Source of the DNA: Pelargonium cotyledonis
Taxonomy: Eukaryota > Streptophyta > Magnoliopsida > Geraniales > Geraniaceae
DNA: 41,509 nucleotides
Direction of reading: 5' to 3'
Assembly: GCA_036897625.1 (NCBI GenBank)
Contig: JAYMTA010000102.1
Span: 1-41,509 of the forward strand
In this document: one piece after another, positions 1 to 8,393 of the stretch
Position numbering within the stretch: position 1 is the first letter of the stretch
Layout of the letters: each line of letters begins with the position of its first letter
Notes under the pieces: generated by a model
Seen by the model: only the letters and a program-made list of their open reading frames with translations
Database searches by the model: none
Told to the model about the DNA's origin: nothing
Made by a program: the position numbers and the translations under genes

Positions 1-540
1 GCCCCTCCCCGCCCCCTTCAAACCGGCCCCCACCATTTCCCGATCCCAATCCCGCGAACCCTACCCTAGACCAACCACCAACACACGCTGCCCTCTCTCC
101 TCCGTCCCCACCACCCTCGCCCCTACCTGTAATCCCCCCCTCCTTCCACCACCGCCGCCCCCTTTTCCAGGCCCACTCCTACCTGTCTCTACCCCACGCC
201 TGCAGCTCTTGCCTCCAAACCAACCCCAACACCCGATACAGACCCTGGCAGCGGACCCACACCCCCACCTAGGGGCCACCGGGCGACCATCTGCACCTGC
301 ACCCTCTCTCTTACCGCATGCAGTCCCCGCCGCCGCCATCAACGTCTCAATAGGAACGAAAAAATGAAATTGTATTTCGCTCAGAGGACAAAATGAGAGC
401 TGTGGTGATAAGTCCTCCCCTCTCCCTTCCTTATATGCCACCCAAGACACCCACAAACTAGGGAACCCTAGTACTGGCACCAGAAACCCTAACTCCTTAG
501 AAATCCTAAAGGTTTTACTCTCCATGCTGAATTAGACCAC
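1..540 (-). other. GC-rich block; possible 5' end of a minus-strand gene
   Basis: Positions 1-340 are very C-rich on the plus strand (G-rich on minus), unlike the AT-rich rest of the window. On the minus strand there is a TATA-like GGCATATAAG at 431-440, and about 90 nt further an ATG at 339 that opens a short alanine-rich reading frame (MAAAGTACG) running to a consensus donor (g|gtaaga) at 315/314. This could be a promoter and first exon of a gene that leaves the window on the left. The longer open frame across 61-525 is low-complexity Gly/Arg-rich and is not convincing as protein. A LINE 5' end is an alternative. Nothing here is recognised by homology. Confidence 0.25.
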
Positions 541-1300
541 TTTTTAGTCAATCAACTAACAATCTTTTTGGTATCCTGAATAGTTTTAACTTGTTAATGT
601 GACCTTTAAATTAAGGGGATAATTTATTTCTTGAAAAAATTATAATTTAAGAGACAACAGTCTGTTTGTAAAATTACAAAAAATATTATGACCAAAAGTT
701 TTTCAATTTAAAAGCACAAATTATGGTTACTAAGTGGATAAAGCAAATGTAATATTAGTAGGAACCTTTTGGAGAAAAATAGCCTTGTTTTCGCGCACTA
801 TTTGATACGTATAAGTTGCATATATCTTTTCACACAAATAAATGTATGTGAATTTAATATCATTTAGCTGCTCTTTACTTTACGTACTAATGAATAAACT
901 AAAGTTCATTGATAACTATATGTAAATTCAATCAATATACCGTTTCTTTTTTTACAATTTATTGTATAAGAAAATCTATCCCATATACTATAACTACATA
1001 CTAGGGCCATGAGACATCTTAAATCCGAGTCCTAAAACTTGCATCCAAACCGTGTTACCGCTTGGCCAAGTGGGCCATGATATGTATCATGCAAGTATAT
1101 CAAAAATTGTCTCTTATTATCAAAAAATAAAATTGACTCTTGAGAAATGTAGGTACAAAACAGATAAACGAACTACACATGCGCCGACTGTCTTTCCAAG
1201 GGTGAAAAGTTGCATTAGGTGGGTCTTTTTTGGAATTAACAAAACGTTTGGGGTTAGAAACAGAAAAGCTGTGAACTGTTACCTTCACTACTCATAGCGG
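541..1300. other. AT-rich intergenic DNA, no gene seen
   Basis: No reading frame with family resemblance and no clear repeat with target duplications. A stretch near 1010-1076 resembles a decayed tRNA-like sequence on the minus strand but is too degenerate to call. The right part leads into the H+-ATPase promoter. Confidence 0.6.
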
Positions 1301-1361
1301 TTCTCTTCTGGGCTGTGGCAGATTTGGTGTTGGTGGGTTGTCTCATTTCGGTTTCTAATCC

Positions 1362-1540
1362 CTAATTTATATACAAAAACAAGTTTTGTGAACTGGGTTG
1401 TCCTCCATTTTGTAGTAACTCTTGAGCTTCTCAAAGGTCTATCCATGGCGGCTCTGTTCCGTAATGCGGTTTGATATCTAATTGGTAGCTTTTTGTGAGA
1501 GAGATTGCTGAGTGGAAGAGTGTGTTTGGGAAGGGAAGAG
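1362..1540 (+). promoter_or_regulatory. Core promoter and leader of the H+-ATPase remnant
   Basis: A TATA-like TATATA lies at 1368-1373, about 170 bp before the main ATG. That would place transcription start near 1400 and give a leader of roughly 140 nt. The leader has a single upstream ATG (1445), followed by a purine-rich stretch with no further ATG up to 1541. The start site is inferred from spacing only. Confidence 0.45.
1445..1474 (+). promoter_or_regulatory. Nine-codon upstream ORF in the H+-ATPase leader
   Basis: The frame ATG...TGA encodes MAALFRNAV and ends 66 nt before the main ATG at 1541. It is the only ATG between the TATA-like motif and the main start. Short upstream ORFs in plasma-membrane H+-ATPase leaders, including a nine-codon one, are known from Nicotiana PMA genes, where they affect translation. 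That this one acts likewise is inference. Confidence 0.55.
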
Positions 1541-4500
1541 ATGGCGGACAAGCCTGAGGCTATGGAGGCAGTGTTGAAAGAAGCTGTGGATTTGGTAATA
1601 GATCTGAAACCTTTGGTGGCTGCTGTGGCTGTGTGGTGCATTGTTTTGTTCATTATGTTTGCGAGCTGTTGAGAATTTGGAGCTCTGTGGTTGCAGGAAA
1701 ACATACCCATTGAGGAAGTTTTTGAAAATCTGAGATGTAGCAGAGATGGTCTCACTTCTCAGGCTGCTGAGGAGAGGCTCGCCATCTTTGGGCAAAACAA
1801 GCTTGAGGAGAAGCAGGTAATGCTATGTTTTCATCTCTCTGTAGCTCTTTTTATCTTATAAAACTTGGTTCTTTGTAAGTTTTGAGGTTGGCCCTTTTGT
1901 TTCTCAACTTTTCGTGCTCCGAGTGTGCTTCAGGAGAGCAAGTTGTTGAAGTTTCTGGGGTTCATGTGGAATCCACTGTCATGGGTTATGGAGGCTGCTG
2001 CTATTATGGCAATTGCTCTTGCAAATGGAGGAGTGAGTGTTTTTTTTTTTTTTTACAGCAATTGAGTTTGAGGATATTTTATTACTATATGCTAGGACTT
2101 TAGCTGATAAGACCTCTTAAATACTGGGCAGGGAAAGCCTCCGGATTGGCAAGACTTTGTGGGTATCATTACTCTGCTGATTATTAACTCAACAATCAGT
2201 TTCATTGAGGAAAACAATGCAGGTAATGCTGCAGCTGCGCTCATGGCTAGTCTTGCTCCTAAAGCCAAGGTATGGGATTTTTTCGCAGAGTTTTGCCATC
2301 ATAGCCATTCATCCCTTACCCTTAACTTTTGGCAAATGATAAATTGCGGTTTGACTTCTTTTTTCTTTTCCTTTTATTTTTGATGTGATGTTGATATGAT
2401 GAATATGTGTTGCTGCCACAGTTGTTTCTTTTTTTTTCCTTTTTCTGTTTGTTTTAATGATATTTATGATAGGTTCTTCGGGATGGAAGGTGGAATGAGG
2501 AAGATGCTGCAATCTTAGTTCCTGGTGACATAATCAGTGTCAAACTTGGAGATATTATTCCTGCAGATTCTCGTCTTCTTGAAGGGGATCCTTTAAAAAT
2601 TGACCAGGTTGATATGCTACTTTTGACTCAATTGTGTACTATAATCATACTTACTTTGTCTCAGAATAAGTGTTCAGCTTTTTATTTTGAGAAAAAAGTT
2701 AGTGTTTTTTACTTCTTCTATTCCCCTGGACATGTGTTGTAACAAACTAAAGGATATGAATGAACTTATTATGAGGACACTAGTGACAATTCATGAATAA
2801 CTAACATTCTAAAAAAGTCTTTATGCAAAAATGAACTTTCTAGAAAGGAAACAAGAAACTTATTCTAGTACAGAGAGAGTGTTTAATTGGTATACTGTTG
2901 CCGTTAACTGGTGTTTGTTTTGTTTTTGACTTGCAGTCTGCACTTACAGGCGAGTCCCTTCCAGTAACAAAAGGCCCTGGAGATGGGGTTTACTCCGGTT
3001 CTACTTGCAAACAAGGGGAGATTGAAGCAGTGGTCATTGCCACTGGTGTCCACACATTCTTTGGCAAGGCTGCCCATCTTGTTGATACCACCAACCAAGT
3101 GGGCCACTTTCAGAAGGCAAGGAAATGATAAATACTTTTCTACTTTGTCGAGGAGATGCTCAGCTATTTTTCATGCTATCTCATACATTATTATAACTTG
3201 TTACAATGTTTTATAGGTATTGACTGCCATAGGGAATTTCTGCATATGTTCTATTGCCGTGGGAATGATTATAGAGATAATCGTGATGTACCCCATCCAA
3301 GATCGACAGTATCGCCCTGGAATTGACAATCTTCTTGTTCTTCTCATTGGTGTTATTCCAATTGCCATGCCTACAGTTTTGTCAGTGACAATGGCCATTG
3401 GTTCTCATCGCTTATCTCAGCAGGTTGGTTTTGCTGCTTCAATTGACTAACTGTGGTTAAGGAGTTCTGTCTGTATGATGGTTATGTTGATGATGATTAC
3501 AGGGAGCCATCACGAAGAGAATGACAGCCATTGAAGAGATGGCAGGCATGGATGTGCTTTGCAGTGACAAGACTGGTACCTTGACATTGAACAAGCTTAC
3601 TGTTGACAAAAATCTCATTGAGGTTTGTTTAGGGATATAATGTTGCTTTCCAGTTAAAGGTACATTTCATCATGCTCATTTGGAGTTCTTTATTCTAATC
3701 GTTATAACTTTAATGTTCCAGGTTTTTGCGAAAGGAGTTGATGGTGATAGTGTTGTCTTGATGGCTGCTCGAGCTTCCAGAACGGAAAATCAAGATGCTA
3801 TAGATACTGCTATTGTTGGAATGTTGGCTGATCCTAAGGAGGTAAGACAGATTCTCGGATGCATTGTAAAAATTATTTAGTCAATTATGCCTGCTCTTAT
3901 ATTTATTTCCCTTGAATCAATATTTATATTGTTTCTTGCTACTAAAAGGCACGAGCAGGCATTCAAGAAGTACACTTTCTTCCCTTCAATCCTACTGATA
4001 AGCGAACTGCCTTGACTTATATTGATGGTGCGGGTAAAATGCATAGAGTCAGCAAAGGTGCACCAGAGCAGGTAATCTCTTATATCTAGAATGTATTATA
4101 CTTCTCCCCCGTGTGTCAGTTTTTAATCATTAATGCTGTCTTCATTTTGTTTCTCAGATCCTAAATCTCGCACATAATAAGTCAGAGATTGAGCGTAGAG
4201 TTCATGCAGTGATTGATAAGTTTGCTGAGAGAGGTTTACGATCTCTTGCTGTAGCATATCAGGTAATTTGAGTTTCTTTTCTTTAATATTTGATCTCATT
4301 GTAAGGATGTTTATAGAATATTCTTTACTAACTTCTTTTTATCTCTCTTTATCTTGTGCCCAATTTATCTTCTGTCTTACCTAGGAAGTTCCGGATGGAA
4401 GAAAGGAGAGTCCTGGAGGTCCATGGCAGTTCATTGGTCTAATGCCTCTCTTTGACCCACCTAGGCATGACAGTGCAGAGACCATTAGGAGGGCTTTAAA

Positions 4501-6494
4501 TCTTGGCGTAAGTGTTAAGATGATTACAGGTTTGTTCTACACTGCACTTGGAAGCTATTGGTTTACTTATATTATATTTAGACATTGCTATTATTACCGT
4601 TACATGGACATACCCTTATTGCAACTCAAGTATCAGGGCATATTAATGACTGTCAATTTATCTACCATACCAATTTTGAACCCCCTCAATACTTGGAAAT
4701 TGTGGTCTGGTGGTTTGTTGGTTGCTGAGCCTTGTGATTTCTGGTAGGGGATCAACTGGCAATTGGAAAGGAAACTGGTCGCCGGTTGGGAATGGGAACC
4801 AACATGTATCCTTCGTCTGCTTTGCTAGGACAGGACAAGGACGAGTCAATTGTTGCTCTGCAAGTTGATGAGCTGATAGAGAAGGCTGATGGCTTTGCTG
4901 GTGTTTTCCCTGGTAAGTTTCTTTACGTTATGACTTATTCAGGTTTGATGTGTTCTGACTAGAATATGCAACTATGCAATACATGGATTCTAGTATACTT
5001 GTTGAAATTGGTCTATTATGATTATTTGTTCAGAACACAAATATGAGATAGTAAAGCGCTTGCAAGCTAGGAAACATATCTGTGGGATGACTGGTGATGG
5101 TGTAAAGGATGCCCCTGCCCTTAAGAAGGCTGACATTGGGATAGCTGTTGCTGATGCAACTGATGCAGCTCGAAGTGCTTCTGACATTGTTCTTACTGAG
5201 CCTGGTCTCAGTGTTATCATTAGTGCTGTTTTGACTAGTCGGGCGATCTTTCAGAGGATGAAAAATTACACCGTAAGTATTATTTCCAGTTTTATTGTAG
5301 CCTACTGACTACTGAGGAAATAATTTTCCTGTCAGCATTTCATTGTTACTGATGTCATTCTCTTTGGGTTACTAGATGTACATACAAATGATGCTTCTCC
5401 TCACATAGACTACAAACCTCTGATTATTTCGGAGGTGCAGTTGGATTGATTTACTCATTTGATTTTTTCTTTGTTGGGCAGATCTATGCAGTTTCCATTA
5501 CAATTCGTATTGTGGTAAGTTAATGTTTTTCTCCTTGGGAGTTTGGTAGATATGTAGCATCAACACGCTTAGCATGGAGCGAATCAGTGTCGGACAAGCA
5601 AATCGGACGTGGTTCGCTCCCGACACTTAAGGACACACAAATCGGCTCTGTGTTTTGAAGAAAAACAAATTATTTTCTACTTTAAAAATTTACAAACCCT
5701 GATGCAGCCTGACTTGATTTAGTACCAGTAGTGTCTAGCAACAAACTCTTCTTCTGTCTTTTCTATCCATGGGAAGGTACTGCTGCTTCATTTCTTGTGT
5801 TTTTCTTTCAGTAGCCTCTGCTCTATACAGTAGCAACTAGCAAGTCCTTTCATCACTTAGGTCTTAGAGATATAGTTTAATGGATTAGGGTTTTCTTTCT
5901 CACTTTCAGAATTACCAAAATAACCCTTAATTTTAAATAATGATATTCGGTCTAAAAAGGCCCAAGCCCATTTTCAAATCTTAACAGCTGTTTTTATTCT
6001 AAAGCCCATATATTTCACTAATTTTTATTCTCCAGAATTTTCAACAATTCTATCAATAAATAATTATTCTTTTGAGATAATTAGAGACTATTTAACATTT
6101 AGTTTACATAAATATATACTTTGTTGTGTATAATATATTTTTTAATTGAAAATTTAAGTGTCGTAGGACGTGTCGTGTTGGAGTTTTTAAAAATGACTAA
6201 TCACGCTTCCGAATTGGGTCGCGAATTGTGATGCGGGTTGGTATCAGCGCAATATAGTTTGGTAGCTTAGACTTCGTCCTATCCCAATCTTTGTTGTGAT
6301 AGGTTGATGTTTCTATGTCTGCTGTTAATGTAGCATTTCATATTAATGCAAAATAGGTTTCTGCTCAGTATTGTTTTATTTTCTTAGCATCTACTTGTTT
6401 GACATGTTGCAGCTTGGTTTTATGCTACTGGCTCTGATATGGAAGTTTGACTTTCCACCTTTTATGGTGCTGATCATTGCCATCCTCAATGATG
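1541..6494 (+). pseudogene. PMA: 3'-truncated plasma-membrane H+-ATPase (P3A-type ATPase)
   Basis: Intact relatives (about 950 aa) pump protons out across the plasma membrane. Sixteen exons join in frame: 1541-1594, 1697-1816, 1934-2032, 2132-2269, 2473-2607, 2937-3116, 3217-3423, 3503-3622, 3722-3841, 3949-4071, 4158-4262, 4385-4529, 4748-4912, 5034-5272, 5482-5514, 6413-6494. They encode about 688 residues with no stop or frameshift. Visible motifs are LTGES (about 185-189), the phosphorylated Asp in DKTGT (333), KGAPEQ (427), DPPRHD, MTGDG, and M6 ending LNDG with the proton-acceptor Asp (688). The next family exon (TIMTISKDRV...) is not found in the following 1.9 kb or elsewhere in the window, so M7-M10 and the regulatory C-terminus are missing. 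Usually invariant residues are altered: GGIP to GVIP (V288), GDGVND to GDGVKD (K595), ARGASD to ARSASD (S618). The intron at 3117 uses a GC donor. If intron 16 is retained, the frame runs to a TGA at 6650-6652 inside the SINE. Family call is very sure; non-function is inferred. Confidence 0.9.
5550..6256. mobile_element. Probable non-autonomous Mutator-like element in intron 15
   Basis: The 9-bp direct repeat GTTTGGTAG (5541-5549 and 6257-6265) flanks a 707-bp segment. The ends are weakly inverted (ATATGTAGCATCAAC on the left; complement of the right end TATATTGCGCTGATACC). Both flanks carry GTGTCG/GTGTCCG-like motifs like those of dispersed plant repeats I have seen before. A 9-bp duplication is the Mutator-superfamily signature. 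Without the insert the host intron would be about 190 bp, similar to its neighbours. No transposase is encoded. Confidence 0.6.
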
Positions 6495-6531
6495 GTTTGT
6501 TGCTTCTTTTCACATACGCTAAATATGTTCC

Positions 6532-6670
6532 CTTTTTTATTTTTTTTATTATTAACTCACACACACTACAAATATATATCAATCGCCCTAGAGGTGACTC
6601 GAACACGAGACCTCACGTATGGAACCCGAGCCTTAAACCACTCGCCGAATGAGGCGATGAATTGATGATT
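6532..6670 (-). mobile_element. tRNA-derived SINE, antisense to the H+-ATPase
   Basis: Read on the minus strand, the element starts near 6670 with a tRNA-like head: an A-box-like GGCGAGTGGTTTAAGGC (about 6634-6650) and a B-box-like GTGTTCGAGTCAC (about 6593-6605). It continues through a short unrelated body and ends in an A-rich tail (T-rich at 6532-6550 on plus). Imperfect target duplications flank it: AAATATGTTCC at 6521-6531 and AAATGTTCC at 6671-6679. Length is about 139 bp, typical for plant SINEs. It lies 37 bp after the last recognisable H+-ATPase exon. The family name is not recognised. Confidence 0.8.
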
Positions 6671-6679
6671 AAATGTTCC

Positions 6680-7519
6680 TCTCATTCTGGCTTCTGAAGC
6701 TATAAATATCTAACAGATTAAAATCAGTCAATTGCCATCCACCATGGTTCATTCGCTAAAATTTGAAATTGGATTTAGTTTTTTTTTTTTTTTTTTTTTT
6801 TTGTGTGTGGCTTAATAATGAGATGATAGAGATACATCAATCTAATGCAACGATCTAATTCATAAACCTCCTATCAAAACAAAAATATATACTAGTTACA
6901 TGCTCAACAAGATGCAAAAGTATCATTCACAATCAAACCAAATGCATCAATTTCATCATCTCATTCAACCTTCGTGACTTCCAAGAATTGAAGTGCATCA
7001 TAGTCCACCGCAAACCAACGTCCAACAAAGGAATACAAACCCAAACAAGACTTTCAACGCGACAAGACCGACAACTCATAAACTTTGTCAAACACAATCT
7101 CATCCACTTTTGATAAACTCATAAATTCCATTTTTTTTGTGATTTGTTGATTAATTTGTAAATCAAATATAAATAATTAAGAGCAACACTTAAGACATGT
7201 GAGGAGAAAGTGTATTCTAAGATTAAAAATGGTATTTCAATAATAAATAGAGTCATGTGCAAAGCATCTGAGGAGATAGAATGTATTTTAGTTAATTTAA
7301 CTACCCTAATAATACTTTGTCAAGTACATAGGGGTTGAATGTAATCACCCCTAAAAACAATAATACTTGAAAAATATGTATTAAATGTTCAAGAAAAAAT
7401 AATAATAATAAAAAGTTAAAGAATGTAAAATCATGTGAGTCATGACACACATTCTCTTCTCTTACCGTTTATTCATAGTAGGTACAAAAAAAAATAATAA
7501 TAATCGAAGATATCCATAT
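6680..7519. other. Intergenic DNA after the broken H+-ATPase
   Basis: I looked on both strands for the missing H+-ATPase exons and found none. There is a 24-nt T run at 6779-6802 and otherwise AT-rich sequence with no open frame of note. The breakpoint that removed the 3' part of the ATPase gene should lie in or near here. Confidence 0.6.
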
Positions 7520-7736
7520 TATAGTTGGCAAAACAGGCACTTCCGTCAAGTACCTGAAACCCATATTGTTTTTTTTGGCGGGTTTGTGTATGCATTTATT
7601 GTCAGGTAATGTATACACACAAAAAATATACATATGTGTGTGTGTGTGTTTTATGCCTAAAAATGAAACAAGACTTGACCCGACAATCCCATAAACTCGA
7701 ATTAGGTTTCATCAACCCGAACTTTTGCCATCTCTA
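7520..7736. mobile_element. hAT-type MITE
   Basis: The termini are inverted: left TATAGTTGGCAAAAC, right (complement) TAGAGATGGCAAAAG, 12 of 15 matching. They are flanked by near-perfect 8-bp target duplications ATCCATAT (7512-7519) and ATTCATAT (7737-7744). Eight-bp duplications and a TAGAG-type end fit the hAT superfamily. The 217-bp interior holds a (TG)n run at about 7634-7649 and no coding capacity. Its end resembles that of the element at 13036-13435. Confidence 0.65.
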
Positions 7737-8393
7737 ATTCATATGGTATAAAAATACATAAATAAATAAAAAATTAAATATTGTTTGAATGAAACACATG
7801 TAATAAAATAGTATAATAAATTGGAAGCCAAGCTGGATCCAATTTGTAGAACCAAACCAAACATCATCCATTTGCAATGTCCGCACACACTATCCATATA
7901 TAGCAACTCCCAGATTATGGGACCATCCATCCCAATCCACTACATTACACCTCACCTTCCCAACCCTCCCTCTCATCATCTCCACCGTCCGATCACATTT
8001 TCGCTCCCATCATAATCCATATCAACCAACCCACGGTCCCCACAGCACCCAACTTGATATTCTCGCGCAACACCTTATCATTCCCCGTCACATTTTATAT
8101 AAATACACAAATAGAATAAAAAGAAATAAAAATGAAATTTTCCCATTTGAGTCACTTCAAGGAAACACAATTTGTGCACGACCTGCAATTCTTAGCTATT
8201 TCGGGCTAATCCTTGCGAAATTACGAGTTTGTCCTCGACTTCAAGCTCCTGAGCTCGATTCCTTGATTCTCAGCTAGGGTTAGGGTTTCTGGAGTATTTT
8301 TTTTTCTTCTGCACGATGGTGGTGGTGTTTTTCCGATGACATAGTCGGTGAACTTAGGGTTTCTGCGCGGGATTAGGGTTTAAATTTTCTTCC
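7737..8393 (+). promoter_or_regulatory. Promoter and leader of the GATA gene, with TATA box and telo-box motifs
   Basis: A strong TATA-like TTTATATAAATA lies at 8094-8105, about 290 bp before the ATG at 8394. The leader has three telo-box-like AGGGTTT motifs: 8274-8290 (doubled as AGGGTTAGGGTTT), 8352-8362 and 8373-8381. Telo boxes are known in leaders and promoters of many actively expressed plant genes. No upstream ATG was judged important. Regulation by them here is inference. Confidence 0.6.

Noticed and set aside
61..525. 154-codon minus-strand open frame
   Set aside because: Low-complexity Gly/Arg-rich translation of a G-rich strand with no family resemblance; it also runs through the presumed leader and donor.
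1010..1076. tRNA-like stretch on the minus strand (TGGCCAAGCGG followed by a degenerate B box)
   Set aside because: Only the A box is convincing; no acceptor stem, no proper B box and no target duplications.
7821..8015. Open frame upstream of the GATA gene
   Set aside because: It lies in AT/C-rich promoter sequence, has no splice or homology support and ends before the TATA box.
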